The position numbers and the translations under genes were made by a program. The notes under the pieces were generated by a model, which ran no database searches, had not been told where the DNA came from, and saw only the letters and a list, made by a program, of their open reading frames with translations. This document shows, piece after piece, positions 26,130-35,754 of a DNA stretch of 64,000 nucleotides; positions within the stretch are counted from its first letter, which is position 1, and each line of letters opens with the position of its first letter. The DNA comes from Acinetobacter venetianus RAG-1 = CIP 110063 (lineage in GTDB: Bacteria; Pseudomonadota; Gammaproteobacteria; Pseudomonadales; Moraxellaceae). The stretch spans positions 415,615 through 479,614 of the forward strand of contig NZ_KB849557.1 of the NCBI RefSeq assembly GCF_000368585.1, written 5' to 3'.

Positions 26130-26627
26130 TTACCCTTGAATTTGTTCTACTGAAAGACCACGTTTCGCAGCGACTTTCTCAGGAGAAGTCATATCACGCA
26201 AACCTTTAAAAGTTGCGTTTACTACGTTAGCAGCATTAGTAGAACCATAACATTTAGCAAGTACGTTATGTACACCTGCAGCTTCAAGAACAGCACGCAT
26301 AGCGCCACCAGCGATTACGCCAGTACCTTCTGAAGCAGGTTGCATGTATACACGGCTTGCACCATGACGAGCATTCACAGGGTGTTGTAAAGTAGTACCC
26401 GCGAGGTCTACAGTAATCATGTTACGACGAGCAGCTTCAAGTGCTTTAGAAATAGCAGCTGGAACTTCACGTGCTTTACCACGACCAAAACCTACACGAC
26501 CGTTACCATCGCCCACAACAGTTAATGCTGTGAAAGAGAAGATACGTCCACCTTTAACAACCTTGGCTACACGATCAACGGCAACCAGCTTTTCAACGAG
26601 ACCTTCGTTTTGTTCAACTTTCGCCAT
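26130..26627 (-). CDS. rpsE: 30S ribosomal protein S5
   Basis: The 165-residue protein has the S5 double-stranded RNA-binding domain ([20 protein letters not shown], residues 14-33) and the C-terminal domain with [21 protein letters not shown]5 contributes to decoding accuracy; changes in the 20-30 region cause spectinomycin resistance in E. coli. Confidence 0.98.
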   Translation of the reverse strand: MAKVEQNEGLVEKLVAVDRVAKVVKGGRIFSFTALTVVGDGNGRVGFGRGKAREVPAAISKALEAARRNMITVDLAGTTLQHPVNARHGASRVYMQPASEGTGVIAGGAMRAVLEAAGVHNVLAKCYGSTNAANVVNATFKGLRDMTSPEKVAAKRGLSVEQIQG

Positions 26628-26629
26628 GA

Positions 26630-26980
26630 TTAGAACTCCAAGCCGCCTTCACGAGCAGCATCAGCCAAGGCTTTGATACGACCATGATATTTAAAACCAG
26701 AACGGTCAAATGCAACTTTAGTAACACCAGCTGCTTTAGCACGTTCTGCGATCAAAGCACCAACTTTCGTCGCAGCTTCAACATTACCAGTAGTACCACT
26801 ACGTAAAGATGCATCCAAAGTAGAAGCTTGCGCTAAAACTTTGCCACCATCTGCTGAAATAACTTGAGCATAGATGTGACGCGGCGTGCGGTTTACACAC
26901 AAACGAGTCGCACCCAATGCACGAATGTGCAAGCGTGTGCTTTTCGCACGACGCAAACGGGTTTGTTTCTTTTCGTTCAT
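26630..26980 (-). CDS. rplR: 50S ribosomal protein L18
   Basis: The 116-residue 5S rRNA-binding protein has the L18 pattern: basic N-terminus ([17 protein letters not shown]), [20 protein letters not shown], and the end [20 protein letters not shown]. It is 2 bases from rpsE and 14 from rplF. Confidence 0.98.
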   Translation of the reverse strand: MNEKKQTRLRRAKSTRLHIRALGATRLCVNRTPRHIYAQVISADGGKVLAQASTLDASLRSGTTGNVEAATKVGALIAERAKAAGVTKVAFDRSGFKYHGRIKALADAAREGGLEF

Positions 26981-26994
26981 AAGAACCTCGCGCC

Positions 26995-27528
26995 TTATTT
27001 CTTCTTAGCTTCTTTACGAAGAATAACTTCATCCGAATAACGAACACCTTTACCTTTATATGGTTCAGGAGAACGGTATGCACGGATTTCCGCTGCCACT
27101 TGACCTAACAACTGCTTGTTTGCTGATTTCAAAATGATTTCAGTTGCAGTTGGAGTTTCCGCTGTTACACCTTCAGGTAAAGCGTAGTCAATTGGGTGTG
27201 AGTAACCGAGTGCAAGGTTCACAACTGAACCTTTAACTGCAGCTTTATAACCAACACCAACGAGCTGTAACTTACGTTCGAAGCCTTCACTAACACCTTT
27301 TACAAGGTTATTCAATACAGCGCGAGCAGTACCAGCTTGCATCCAAGCGTCTTTCGACTCTTTAGCTGGAGCAAGTTGAAGTTTACCTTCTTCCTGTTTT
27401 AGCTCGACCAGCGCATGCAGGTTGAAAGACAATGTACCTTTGCTGCCTTTCACTTCGACCTGCCGGCCGTTCTGAGTAACTGTTACACCATTAGGTACAG
27501 TTACTGGGGCTTTAGCCACACGAGACAT
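26995..27528 (-). CDS. rplF: 50S ribosomal protein L6
   Basis: The 177-residue protein has the duplicated L6 fold, with [20 protein letters not shown] at the N-terminus and the conserved [20 protein letters not shown] near the C-terminus. It lies near the factor-binding region of the 50S subunit. Confidence 0.98.
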   Translation of the reverse strand: MSRVAKAPVTVPNGVTVTQNGRQVEVKGSKGTLSFNLHALVELKQEEGKLQLAPAKESKDAWMQAGTARAVLNNLVKGVSEGFERKLQLVGVGYKAAVKGSVVNLALGYSHPIDYALPEGVTAETPTATEIILKSANKQLLGQVAAEIRAYRSPEPYKGKGVRYSDEVILRKEAKKK

Positions 27529-27541
27529 GAGGAATCACCTA

Positions 27542-27937
27542 TTAAGAAACAAAAGCAATAACTTCACCACCGATGCCCGCAGCACGTGCAGCGCGATCAG
27601 TCATGATGCCTTTGCTTGTAGAAACAATTGCAACGCCTAAACCTTGCTTAACGCTAGGAAGTTTATCTTTACCACGGTATTGGCGAAGACCTGGACGGCT
27701 TACGCGCTTAACCATTTCGATAACTGGCTTGCCTTCGAAATATTTTAACGTAATAGTCAAAGTAGATTTAGTGTCTTCTTGAACCACTTCTACATTTGAA
27801 ATATAACCTTCTTGTTGAAGTACGTTTGCAATTGCAACTTTCAACTTAGAAGAAGGCATAGAAACAGTTTGTTTCTTTGCCATTTGTGCGTTACGAACAC
27901 GTGTTAACATGTCGGCAACGGTATCTTGCATACTCAT
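27542..27937 (-). CDS. rpsH: 30S ribosomal protein S8
   Basis: The 131-residue protein begins [20 protein letters not shown] and ends [20 protein letters not shown] plus EVIAFVS, typical of S8. S8 binds central 16S rRNA and in E. coli represses the spc genes by binding the rplE region; I could not identify that mRNA site here. Confidence 0.98.
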   Translation of the reverse strand: MSMQDTVADMLTRVRNAQMAKKQTVSMPSSKLKVAIANVLQQEGYISNVEVVQEDTKSTLTITLKYFEGKPVIEMVKRVSRPGLRQYRGKDKLPSVKQGLGVAIVSTSKGIMTDRAARAAGIGGEVIAFVS

Positions 27938-27948
27938 TTAGTCGCTCC

Positions 27949-28254
27949 TTACCAGCTTGCCTTAACAACGCCTGGTACATCACCCTGCATTACTGTGTCA
28001 CGTAATTTGTTACGGCTTAAACCGAACTTACGGAAGTAACCATGAGGACGACCAGTTAAACCACAGCGGTTACGAAGACGTACTGGAGATGCATTACGTG
28101 GCAATGCTTGTAACTTTAACATCGCTTCGAAACGTTCTTCGTCACTTGCGTTTACATTTGCAATAACAGCTTTTAATTCAGCACGTTTTGCAGCGTATTT
28201 TGCAACTGTCTTTTCGCGTTTCAATTCGCGATTAATCATACCTTTCTTAGCCAT
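27949..28254 (-). CDS. rpsN: 30S ribosomal protein S14
   Basis: The 101-residue protein is the long, zinc-free form of S14: only one Cys remains in the conserved [20 protein letters not shown] block. It begins [20 protein letters not shown]. It sits between rplE and rpsH. Confidence 0.98.
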   Translation of the reverse strand: MAKKGMINRELKREKTVAKYAAKRAELKAVIANVNASDEERFEAMLKLQALPRNASPVRLRNRCGLTGRPHGYFRKFGLSRNKLRDTVMQGDVPGVVKASW

Positions 28255-28263
28255 ATCGACCTC

Positions 28264-28800
28264 TTATTTGAACGGGAAGCCGAATGCACGCATAAGCGCA
28301 CGGCCTTCGTCATCGCTACGAGCAGTTGTCGTAATCGTGATGTCTAAACCACGGATACGATCAATTTTGTCAAAATCGATTTCAGGGAAAACGATTTGCT
28401 CTTTTAAACCCATAGAGTAGTTACCACGACCATCAAATGATTTCGCAGAGAAACCACGGAAGTCACGGATACGAGGGATTGCGATCGAGATCAAACGATC
28501 CAAGAATTCGTACATTTGGTCGCCGCGTAAAGTAACTTTACAACCGATCGGCCAACCATCACGGATTTTGAAACCTGCGATTGATTTACGAGCAAGAGTC
28601 ACAACTGGTTTTTGACCAGCAATGAGTTGCATGTCAGCAACAGCACCATCTAATAATTTCTTATCAGTTGCAGCTGCGCCTACACCCATGTTAAGGGTGA
28701 TTTTAGTGATGCGTGGAATATCCATCACGTTCTTAACGCCAAGTTCTTCTTTTAACTTCGCTTTAAGTTCGTCATTGTAACGTGCTTTAAGTCTGGCCAT
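28264..28800 (-). CDS. rplE: 50S ribosomal protein L5
   Basis: The 178-residue 5S rRNA-binding protein contains [20 protein letters not shown], the [20 protein letters not shown] block and the conserved end [20 protein letters not shown] plus FGFPFK. It contacts P-site tRNA and forms intersubunit bridge B1b. Confidence 0.98.
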   Translation of the reverse strand: MARLKARYNDELKAKLKEELGVKNVMDIPRITKITLNMGVGAAATDKKLLDGAVADMQLIAGQKPVVTLARKSIAGFKIRDGWPIGCKVTLRGDQMYEFLDRLISIAIPRIRDFRGFSAKSFDGRGNYSMGLKEQIVFPEIDFDKIDRIRGLDITITTTARSDDEGRALMRAFGFPFK

Positions 28801-28815
28801 TGCCTTTTCAACCTA

Positions 28816-29133
28816 TTACTTCGCTGCCGCCACTGATTCACCATTTGATTTATAAACACGAGTTTTCGCGCCATCAATCACTTGGTAACCAACACGGTCA
28901 GCCTTTTGGGTTGTAGCATTAAAAATTGCCACGTTTGAGATATGAAGCGTAGCCTCTTGAGTAACGATACCGCCTTCAGCGCCAGTTACACGGTTTGGCT
29001 TTTGGTGCTTCTTCACTAAGTTAAGACCTTCGACCTTAACTCGATCTTCAGAAACAGACAAAACAGTACCCTGTTTGCCTTTTTCTTTACCTGCGATCAC
29101 GATTACTTGATCGCCTTTTTTAATCTTAGCCAT
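28816..29133 (-). CDS. rplX: 50S ribosomal protein L24
   Basis: The 105-residue protein has the KOW motif [20 protein letters not shown] at residues 5-24 and [10 protein letters not shown]. It initiates 50S assembly and lies at the tunnel exit. It is located between rplN (9 bases) and rplE (15 bases). Confidence 0.98.
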   Translation of the reverse strand: MAKIKKGDQVIVIAGKEKGKQGTVLSVSEDRVKVEGLNLVKKHQKPNRVTGAEGGIVTQEATLHISNVAIFNATTQKADRVGYQVIDGAKTRVYKSNGESVAAAK

Positions 29134-29142
29134 GATTGCCTC

Positions 29143-29511
29143 TTATAGAACTTCAGGAGCCAATGAAATGATTTTCATGAACTGTTCAGTACGAAGTTCA
29201 CGAGTCACTGGTCCGAAGATACGAGTAGCAATCGGAGCTTTGTTGTTATTCAAAATAACAGCTGCGTTATCGTCGAAACGAATAACTGAACCATCTGGAC
29301 GACGGATGCCGAATTTTGTACGAACAACTACAGCATTCATCACGTCACCTTTTTTAACACGTGCGCGTGGGATTGCTTCTTTTACAGTAACTTTAATAAT
29401 GTCGCCAACAGAAGCATAACGACGATGTGAACCACCAAGTACTTTAATACATTGTACGCGGCGTGCACCACTGTTGTCTGCTACGTCGAGCATACTTTCG
29501 GTTTGAATCAT
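29143..29511 (-). CDS. rplN: 50S ribosomal protein L14
   Basis: The 122-residue protein starts [20 protein letters not shown] and contains [20 protein letters not shown]; it binds 23S rRNA at the subunit interface. An 11-codon in-frame upstream extension to 29544 is excluded because the standard L14 start is at 29511. It is the first gene after the hairpin-containing gap that marks the S10/spc boundary. Confidence 0.98.
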   Translation of the reverse strand: MIQTESMLDVADNSGARRVQCIKVLGGSHRRYASVGDIIKVTVKEAIPRARVKKGDVMNAVVVRTKFGIRRPDGSVIRFDDNAAVILNNNKAPIATRIFGPVTRELRTEQFMKIISLAPEVL

Positions 29512-29530
29512 TGCCCTACTCCAAAACCGA

Positions 29531-29588
29531 GCATCACCGGTCACAATTTCGAAAGGCTCAAAGAGTACTCGAAATTGTCCGATGATGC
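29531..29588 (-). promoter_or_regulatory. Long hairpin at the rpsQ-rplN junction
   Basis: GCATCATCGG plus CAATTTCGA (29588-29579 and 29577-29569 on the minus strand) pair with TCGAAATTG plus CCGGTGATGC (29552-29544 and 29540-29531), giving 19 base pairs with one G-U pair, a small 1/3-base internal loop and a 16-base apical loop. It fills most of the 92-base gap between rpsQ and rplN. A weak TTTT follows a few bases later. It may attenuate transcription, protect an mRNA end or be a processing site. Confidence 0.65.
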
Positions 29589-29603
29589 AACAAGAACGTC
29601 TAA

Positions 29604-29861
29604 TTACTCAGCAGCAGCTTCAACTACTTCCACTAAAGTCCAAGCTTTAGTTTTAGAAATTGGGCGGCTTTCTTTGATGGTCACTAAGTCGCCAGTTTTA
29701 GCAACATTGTTCTCATCGTGAGCGTGTAATTTAGTTGAACGGCGGATTGATTTGCCATACAACGGGTGTTGAACGCGGCGTTCAATAAGCACAACAATAG
29801 ACTTGTCCATTTTGTCGCTTACGACTTTGCCGGTTAACGTGCGGACTGTTTTTTCACTCAT
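29604..29861 (-). CDS. rpsQ: 30S ribosomal protein S17
   Basis: The 85-residue OB-fold protein has [20 protein letters not shown] and the conserved [20 protein letters not shown] and [11 protein letters not shown] segments. It binds the 5' domain of 16S rRNA. Its start overlaps the stop of rpmC by 4 bases (ATGA), so the two are translationally coupled. Confidence 0.98.
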   Translation of the reverse strand: MSEKTVRTLTGKVVSDKMDKSIVVLIERRVQHPLYGKSIRRSTKLHAHDENNVAKTGDLVTIKESRPISKTKAWTLVEVVEAAAE

Positions 29862-30055
29862 TGTCCGTTCCCCTGTTTTTCGGTAAGGAGTGTCTTGATA
29901 CGAGCAATTGTCTTACGAGCAATTTGCACTTCATGCGATTTGCCTAATTGACCAGTTGCTTTCGCCATACGAAGACGGAATTGGTTAAGCTGTTGCTCAT
30001 CAAGCAAAGCCTTCAACTCTTCTACCGATTTTTCACGTAGATCTTTAGTTTTCAT
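29858..30055 (-). CDS. rpmC: 50S ribosomal protein L29
   Basis: The 65-residue protein begins [20 protein letters not shown], with the [12 protein letters not shown] segment of L29, and sits at the tunnel exit where trigger factor and SRP dock. It overlaps rplP by one base (TAATG) and rpsQ by four. Confidence 0.98.
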   Translation of the reverse strand: MKTKDLREKSVEELKALLDEQQLNQFRLRMAKATGQLGKSHEVQIARKTIARIKTLLTEKQGNGQ

Positions 30056-30468
30056 TACATTACCGTCCGAGTCACGATAGTGGTTTTAAACGGAAGTTTA
30101 GCAGCAGCTAAAGCAAATGCTTCACGCGCTAACTCATCGTTAACACCTTCAATTTCGTACAGGATCTTACCTGGCTGGATCTGACAAACCCAGTATTCCA
30201 CGCTACCTTTACCTTTACCCATACGAACTTCTAATGGTTTTTCGGTAATTGGTTTGTCCGGGAATACGCGGATGAAGATTTTACCACCACGCTTAATACG
30301 ACGGCTGATGGTACGACGGCAAGCTTCAATCTGACGAGCAGTCATACGACCACGTTCAGTTGCTTTAATTGCAATCGAACCAAATGATACTGTACTACCA
30401 CGATGCGCTAGACCAGTGTTACGGCCTTTGTGCACTTTACGGAATTTGGTACGTTTAGGTTGCAACAT
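30055..30468 (-). CDS. rplP: 50S ribosomal protein L16
   Basis: The 137-residue protein starts [20 protein letters not shown] and contains [20 protein letters not shown] and [20 protein letters not shown]. It organises the A-site region of the 50S subunit. The arginine hydroxylated by RoxA in E. coli (Arg81) lies in the conserved RMGKGKG block, which is present here. Confidence 0.98.
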   Translation of the reverse strand: MLQPKRTKFRKVHKGRNTGLAHRGSTVSFGSIAIKATERGRMTARQIEACRRTISRRIKRGGKIFIRVFPDKPITEKPLEVRMGKGKGSVEYWVCQIQPGKILYEIEGVNDELAREAFALAAAKLPFKTTIVTRTVM

Positions 30469-30471
30469 GGA

Positions 30472-31224
30472 TTATTCTCCCTTGTCAGCAGCACGGTCAT
30501 TGCGACGACCACGACGCTCTTGACCTTCACCACGACCACGACCACGTTTAGCTGGACGCTCTTCAGCAGGAGCAGGGTTCATGACTTGTTTCATGCCACC
30601 TAAGATCTCGCCACGGAAAATCCAAACTTTAACACCGATCGTACCGTAAGTAGTTTCTGCACGGAAAGTAGAGTAGTCGATATCCGCACGAAGTGTATGC
30701 AAAGGTACACGACCTTCACGATACCATTCAGTACGAGCAATCTCTGCACCACCTAAACGGCCAGAAACTTCAACTTTGATACCTTTAGCGCCAGCACGCA
30801 TCGTGTTTTGAACCGCACGCTTCATAGCACGACGGAACATAACACGCTTTTCTAATTGAGAAGCAATTGCTTCAGCAACTAAACGAGCGTCTAAGTCAGG
30901 GCGATCGATTTCGTTGATGCTAACTTGCGCAGGAACACCCATAATGTTAGTGAGTTCGCGCTGTAATTTTTCAATGTCTTCGCCTTTTTTACCGATAACG
31001 ATACCAGGACGAGCAGTGCTAATCGTTACTTTAGCAGCGCCAGTAGGACGTTCGATAAGAATATTGCTTACCATCGCGTTCTTAAGTTTTTTAGTTAAAA
31101 ACTCACGAACTTGAAGATCTTTAAGCAAGTATTCAGCGTATTGTTTCGGATTCGCATACCAGTTAGCGTTATGGCGTTTCACAACACCTAGGCGGATACC
31201 GATTGGATGAACCTTCTGACCCAT
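30472..31224 (-). CDS. rpsC: 30S ribosomal protein S3
   Basis: The 250-residue protein has the N-terminal [20 protein letters not shown], a KH domain with [20 protein letters not shown], and a C-terminal domain ([20 protein letters not shown]). It ends in an Arg/Gly/Glu-rich tail ([20 protein letters not shown]) that makes it longer than the 233-residue E. coli protein. S3 is part of the mRNA entry helicase. Confidence 0.98.
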   Translation of the reverse strand: MGQKVHPIGIRLGVVKRHNANWYANPKQYAEYLLKDLQVREFLTKKLKNAMVSNILIERPTGAAKVTISTARPGIVIGKKGEDIEKLQRELTNIMGVPAQVSINEIDRPDLDARLVAEAIASQLEKRVMFRRAMKRAVQNTMRAGAKGIKVEVSGRLGGAEIARTEWYREGRVPLHTLRADIDYSTFRAETTYGTIGVKVWIFRGEILGGMKQVMNPAPAEERPAKRGRGRGEGQERRGRRNDRAADKGE

Positions 31225-31225
31225 A

Positions 31226-31558
31226 TCAAACCCCTACCTTAACGGTGATGTGACAAGTACGCTTAGTAATACGATCTGCACGGCCTTTAGCACGTGGCAT
31301 GATACGTTTAAGGCTCATGCCTTCATCAACGTAAATCGTAGTTACTTTAAGGTCATCAACATCTAAGCTGTTGTTGTGTTCAGCATTCGCGATTGCAGAT
31401 TCAAGTGCTTTTTTAACAAGCACAGCTGCTTTCTTGTTGCTGAAGTTTAAAATGTCTATCGCACGTGCAACCGACTTACCACGGATCAAATCAGCAACTA
31501 AACGTGCTTTTTGTGCCGAGATAGCGGCACCGCGTAATTTAGCAGTTACTTCCATCAT
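31226..31558 (-). CDS. rplV: 50S ribosomal protein L22
   Basis: The protein of 109-110 residues (two consecutive ATGs at 31558 and 31555) contains [20 protein letters not shown] and the beta-hairpin loop [20 protein letters not shown] that lines the exit tunnel, where macrolide-resistance changes occur. It is one base upstream of rpsC. Confidence 0.98.
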   Translation of the reverse strand: MMEVTAKLRGAAISAQKARLVADLIRGKSVARAIDILNFSNKKAAVLVKKALESAIANAEHNNSLDVDDLKVTTIYVDEGMSLKRIMPRAKGRADRITKRTCHITVKVGV

Positions 31559-31566
31559 AGCACCTA

Positions 31567-31842
31567 TTAACGTTTAGACTTCTTATCAACACCGTGACCA
31601 CGATAGGTACGAGTTGGCGCGAATTCACCCAATTTATGACCAACCATGTGCTCAGTAACAATTACTGGAACGTGGTTACGGCCATTGTGAACAGAAATTG
31701 TTAAACCAACAAAGTCTGGAAGGATCATTGAACGACGTGACCATGTTTTGATCGGCTTACGGTTGTTAGCAGCAATCGCAGCTTCAACCTTAGCGAACAA
31801 ATGCGCGTCGACGAATGGACCTTTTTTTAATGAACGAGGCAT
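31567..31842 (-). CDS. rpsS: 30S ribosomal protein S19
   Basis: The 91-residue protein is highly conserved: [15 protein letters not shown] at the start, then [20 protein letters not shown] and [15 protein letters not shown]. It lies in the 30S head with S13 and is encoded between rplB and rplV. Confidence 0.98.
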   Translation of the reverse strand: MPRSLKKGPFVDAHLFAKVEAAIAANNRKPIKTWSRRSMILPDFVGLTISVHNGRNHVPVIVTEHMVGHKLGEFAPTRTYRGHGVDKKSKR

Positions 31843-31855
31843 TATTCAGATTCCC

Positions 31856-32680
31856 TTACTTGACGCGACGGTCGCGAATAATCATCTTAGTCGTACGCTT
31901 GTTGGTACGTGTCTTGTACCCTTTAGCTTTTTGACCCCATGGACTTACAGGTTGAATACCTTTACTACGTCCTTCACCACCACCGTGCGGGTGATCTACC
32001 GGGTTCATCGCCATACCACGAACGGTAGGACGAACACCACGCCAGCGCGCAGCACCAGCTTTACCCAATGAACGAAGGTTGCTTTCTTGGTTAGAAACTT
32101 CACCAATTACAGCGCGACATTCAACGTGAACTTTACGCATTTCACCAGAACGTAAACGAACGATAGCGTAAGAACCATCACGACCCAACAATTGAACTGA
32201 AGTACCAGCAGAACGCGCTAATTGAGCACCTTTACCGATTTTAAGTTCAAGATTGTGAAGTGTAGAACCGATTGGCATGTTACGAAGTGGTAAGCAGTTA
32301 CCTGGACGAATTGGAGCATCGTTACCAGATTGAACTTTATCACCAGCACGTAAGCCTTTCGGCGCAATGATGTAACGACGCTCACCGTCAGCATATTTCA
32401 ACAAAGCAATATGAGCTGTACGGTTAGGATCGTATTCGATGCGCTCAACAGTCGCTGGAATACCATCTTTGTTACGTTTAAAATCTACGATACGGTAGTT
32501 TTGCTTATGACCACCACCCACGTGACGTGTAGTGATGTGACCATTGTTATTACGACCACCAGTACGTTTTTTAGCTTCTACCAACGGTGCATAAGGAGCG
32601 CCTTTGTGAAGGTGGTCATGAACCACTTTCTCTACAAAGCGACGTCCTGGAGACGTTGGCTTACATTTTTGAATAGGCAT
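31856..32680 (-). CDS. rplB: 50S ribosomal protein L2
   Basis: The 274-residue protein has the L2 signatures [20 protein letters not shown] and [20 protein letters not shown] (the latter including the peptidyl-transferase-proximal His). It is required for subunit association and peptidyl transfer. The gene is in its standard place between rplW and rpsS. Confidence 0.98.
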   Translation of the reverse strand: MPIQKCKPTSPGRRFVEKVVHDHLHKGAPYAPLVEAKKRTGGRNNNGHITTRHVGGGHKQNYRIVDFKRNKDGIPATVERIEYDPNRTAHIALLKYADGERRYIIAPKGLRAGDKVQSGNDAPIRPGNCLPLRNMPIGSTLHNLELKIGKGAQLARSAGTSVQLLGRDGSYAIVRLRSGEMRKVHVECRAVIGEVSNQESNLRSLGKAGAARWRGVRPTVRGMAMNPVDHPHGGGEGRSKGIQPVSPWGQKAKGYKTRTNKRTTKMIIRDRRVK

Positions 32681-32691
32681 AGTTTTCGTCC

Positions 32692-33012
32692 TTATTCCGC
32701 TGCGTTTTCAGCGGTATCGCCCAAGTCAGCCATTTCAACATCTTGGCCAGCTTTCAGGGTGACGTATGCTTTTTTAACATCAGAACGACGTCCTAATGTA
32801 CGACCAAAGCGTTTTGTTTTACCTTTAGTGATCGTTGTATTTACTTTCACAACTTCAACACCAAAGAGTTGCTCAACTGCTTTTTTGATTTCAAGTTTAT
32901 TTGCATTTAATGCAACTTTAAATACTTGAACACCAGCAGTATCACCTAAAACTTGCGCTTTTTCTGAGAATACTGGTCCTTGTAGGACTTGATATAAACG
33001 TTCGTTGTTCAT
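32692..33012 (-). CDS. rplW: 50S ribosomal protein L23
   Basis: The 106-residue protein starts [20 protein letters not shown] and contains [19 protein letters not shown]; it is the main docking site for trigger factor and SRP at the tunnel exit. Its start overlaps the end of rplD by 4 bases (ATGA). Confidence 0.97.
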   Translation of the reverse strand: MNNERLYQVLQGPVFSEKAQVLGDTAGVQVFKVALNANKLEIKKAVEQLFGVEVVKVNTTITKGKTKRFGRTLGRRSDVKKAYVTLKAGQDVEMADLGDTAENAAE

Positions 33013-33611
33013 CCGAGTTCTACCTCAATTTTCTTAGCAGCAGCTACAGACATGACAACTTTATCGAATGCGATCAAGCTAACAGGATCAATTGCAGTTG
33101 CATCAACCACATCAACGTGTGGAATGTTGCGCGCTGCAAGATACAAGTTCTCATCTACAGCATCTGTAACGATCAATGCACGAGTTGCATTCAAGTCGTT
33201 CAATTTAGCAAGCAATTCTTTAGTCTTAGGAGCTGCAACAGCAAACTCTTCAACTAATACAAGACGATCTTGGCGAACAAGTTCAGCTAAGATACATTGC
33301 ATTGCACCGCGGTACATCTTACGGTTTACTTTTTGAGACCAATCTTGTGGACGAGCAGCAAAAGTTTTACCACCACCAACCCAGATCGGGCTACGAATAG
33401 AACCCGCACGAGCGCGACCAGTACCTTTTTGACGGAATGGCTTCTTACCACCACCAGAAACGTCTGCACGTGATTTTTGAGCACGAGTACCTTGACGACC
33501 ACCAGCTAAGTAAGCTGTAACAACTTGGTGTACAAGAGCTTCGTTAAATTCACGACCAAAAGCAACTTCTGATAATTCAACCGCAGCGCCAGAAACAGTT
33601 TTTAAATTCAT
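33009..33611 (-). CDS. rplD: 50S ribosomal protein L4
   Basis: The 200-residue protein has the extended tunnel loop with [20 protein letters not shown] and [17 protein letters not shown]. In E. coli L4 is also the autogenous repressor of the S10 operon; the structured leader before rpsJ would be the place for similar control, which is not demonstrated here. Confidence 0.98.
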   Translation of the reverse strand: MNLKTVSGAAVELSEVAFGREFNEALVHQVVTAYLAGGRQGTRAQKSRADVSGGGKKPFRQKGTGRARAGSIRSPIWVGGGKTFAARPQDWSQKVNRKMYRGAMQCILAELVRQDRLVLVEEFAVAAPKTKELLAKLNDLNATRALIVTDAVDENLYLAARNIPHVDVVDATAIDPVSLIAFDKVVMSVAAAKKIEVELG

Positions 33612-33622
33612 TCTATTTCACC

Positions 33623-34261
33623 TTACGCTTTGATGGTAGGACGTACAATCACGTCACCATTCGTTGCACCAGGGATTGCACCTTTAACAACTAAAACAGA
33701 ACGTTCAGCGTCAATAGATACGATTTCAAGACCTTGAACTGTTACGCGTTCATCACCTAAGTGACCAGCCATTTTCTTGCCTTTGAACACGCGACCAGGT
33801 GTTTGGTTTTGACCTGTAGAACCTAATACACGGTGAGATACAGAGTTACCATGAGTAGCATCTTGCGTACGGAAGTTCCAACGCTTAACACCACCTTGGA
33901 AGCCTTTACCTTTAGACTGACCAGTTACGTCAACAATTTGACCAACTGTGAACAAGTCAACACCGATAGAACCACCAACTTCACGGCCTTCAAGCTCAGC
34001 TTCAGTAACACGGAACTCTTTAACTAAACGACCAGCAGCAACACCCGCTTTAGCGAAGTGACCTTTCTGAGCGTTAGTTACGCGCGATTCGCGACGTTCA
34101 CCAGTAGTTACTTGAATTGCTTGATAACCATCAGTCTCAAGTGTTTTGATTTGCGTAATGCGGTTTGGATCGACTTCGATAACTGTAACAGGTACAGATA
34201 CACCAGCATCTGTAAAGACGCGAGTCATACCACATTTGCGACCGACTAAACCAATAGCCAT
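33623..34261 (-). CDS. rplC: 50S ribosomal protein L3
   Basis: The 212-residue protein begins [20 protein letters not shown] and contains [20 protein letters not shown] and [20 protein letters not shown], including the conserved Gln that is methylated by PrmB in enterics. The start MAIGL at 34261 is preferred over an upstream ATG at 34267. Confidence 0.98.
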   Translation of the reverse strand: MAIGLVGRKCGMTRVFTDAGVSVPVTVIEVDPNRITQIKTLETDGYQAIQVTTGERRESRVTNAQKGHFAKAGVAAGRLVKEFRVTEAELEGREVGGSIGVDLFTVGQIVDVTGQSKGKGFQGGVKRWNFRTQDATHGNSVSHRVLGSTGQNQTPGRVFKGKKMAGHLGDERVTVQGLEIVSIDAERSVLVVKGAIPGATNGDVIVRPTIKA

Positions 34262-34319
34262 GTGCATAAACCTCTAATAAAGCGGCCTAATTAACTTAAA
34301 CGTTAATCAACCGAAAGCC

Positions 34320-34631
34320 TTAACCCAAAGCGATCTGAACATCTACACCAGCAGCAAGATCCAACTTCATCAATGCATCAACAGTTTTATCTGTAGGTTG
34401 AACGATGTCGATCAAACGTTTATAAGTGCGGATTTCATACTGGTCACGAGCGTCTTTGTTGACGTGTGGTGAAGTAAGAACGTTGAAGCGTTCGATGCGA
34501 GTAGGCATCGGGATTGGACCACACACTTGTGCGCCAGTACGCTTAGCGGTTTCTACGATCTCTTGAGCAGATTGATCGATCAGACGATGATCAAAAGACT
34601 TCAAACGGATACGAATTCTCTGGTTAGACAT
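34320..34631 (-). CDS. rpsJ: 30S ribosomal protein S10
   Basis: The 103-residue protein starts [20 protein letters not shown] and has [21 protein letters not shown]10 (NusE) also joins NusB in transcription antitermination. It is the first gene of the 28-gene cluster, preceded by a 158-base leader and a strong promoter. A 12-codon upstream extension is rejected because the family length is 103. Confidence 0.98.
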
Positions 34632-34789
34632 ACCAGTAAACTCCAAGCCAAATATATAAAGAATCACCCATGACGCACCTCACCATTTGGCAAGTGTCAA
34701 GGGCAGTGAAATTCACTAAGGTCGTGATCGATGCCACGACTGTAATGCGTTAACTACTTTCTTCGTAGAAAACGCCCTCCATTTGAGGG
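34632..34789 (-). promoter_or_regulatory. Structured leader of the S10 cluster
   Basis: From the predicted start site to rpsJ the leader is about 158 bases and contains at least three hairpins on the minus strand: CCCTC/GAGGG (34785-34789 with 34775-34779) at the 5' end, GTCGTG/CACGAC (34735-34740 with 34721-34726) and AGTGA/TCACT (34713-34717 with 34705-34709). In E. coli the corresponding leader is the target of L4 autoregulation; sequence homology to that leader is not evident. Confidence 0.5.
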
Positions 34790-34795
34790 TCGCTT

Positions 34796-34824
34796 ATTAT
34801 AACTATTGTTTAAGTCTTATGCAA
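34796..34824 (-). promoter_or_regulatory. Predicted sigma-70 promoter of the S10 ribosomal cluster
   Basis: On the minus strand TTGCAT (34819-34824) and a consensus TATAAT (34796-34801) are separated by exactly 17 bases, with an A/T-rich tract upstream of the -35 box that could be an UP element. Transcription would begin near 34789. Confidence 0.75.
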
Positions 34825-34857
34825 TTCTTCTTTTAATTTTTTAACTTTAAAGTTTTG

Positions 34858-35586
34858 TTAAGCACTTACTACATATTCAATCGCTTGGTTTAACAACGTA
34901 TTCCCCTGCTCAAATTTAGTTTGATTTGATCGTTTTAAATCACTCATTGACTGAACATACTCTCCATCAAAAATTGCCAAGTCCTCTTCATTTTCAATTA
35001 ATAGCTGTAAAGCATGCGGTGTCATTTCAGGATGAAATTGAAACCCCAATACATTTCGACCAATTTGATAGAGTTGATTACGGCATACTTTATTTTCAGC
35101 CAAACGCACACCGCCTTTTGGAATTTCAAAAGTTTCACTATGCCATTGCATGATATTAATCTTTTCAGGGATCTGAAAGCATTCTTCTGGAATATGTGAA
35201 GCTCTACCAACATCCATCCAACCTAATTCCTGATGACGATTACGGCTCACCGCAGCGCCTAATGCATTTGCTATAAGTTGTCCACCAAGGCACAAACCGA
35301 TTGCAGGCTTACCTGCCGCTAAATAACGACGTAACCATCTTTTTTCTAGTTTTAACCATGGATAATTCGCTTCATCATTCACACTCATGGTTCCTCCCAT
35401 GATAATGAGTAAATCAACTTCATCCACTCGAGGTAATGCTTCTAGCTCTAATGGCAAATCTACAGGTAAGGCAAAAAATTCGGTTGCCGTAATCTTTGCC
35501 TTATGTGCCTTTAAGAAGTCATAACAACTCCCATAACCTTCGCCTGCAATGTGCTGAAAATAATGCACTCTTAAATGCGACTTCAT
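34858..35586 (-). CDS. Class I glutamine amidotransferase-like protein
   Basis: The 242-residue cytosolic protein is a GATase1-fold enzyme with the nucleophile Cys99 in GLCLGGQ and the His185/Glu187 pair in FQFHPEM, so the catalytic triad is intact. It stands alone, without a synthetase domain, like the YfeJ/GMP synthase-like group. The substrate is unknown. The start at 35586 (MKSHLRVHYFQ) fits family length; the longer frame to 35691 adds unconvincing sequence. It ends only about 34 bases before the -35 box of the S10 promoter, and no terminator lies between, so readthrough into the ribosomal cluster is possible. Confidence 0.85.
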   Translation of the reverse strand: MKSHLRVHYFQHIAGEGYGSCYDFLKAHKAKITATEFFALPVDLPLELEALPRVDEVDLLIIMGGTMSVNDEANYPWLKLEKRWLRRYLAAGKPAIGLCLGGQLIANALGAAVSRNRHQELGWMDVGRASHIPEECFQIPEKINIMQWHSETFEIPKGGVRLAENKVCRNQLYQIGRNVLGFQFHPEMTPHALQLLIENEEDLAIFDGEYVQSMSDLKRSNQTKFEQGNTLLNQAIEYVVSA

Positions 35587-35754
35587 GCGCTCAAACCTAT
35601 TATCGTTAGAATGATAAGTAAGTCTTAGCAAAAATAAAGCCAGTTTTTCTCCAAGCGCTTTATCTGTAACGATTCTGTACAAAAGATGCAAACCACTGGC
35701 AGCTTTTGTTATTTTCTCTTAACCTAAATTATTATATTGCTTTGATTTTGCACC

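Noticed and set aside
34858..35586. GMP synthase (guaA)
   Set aside because: Only the amidotransferase domain is present; the ATP pyrophosphatase domain of GuaA is missing.
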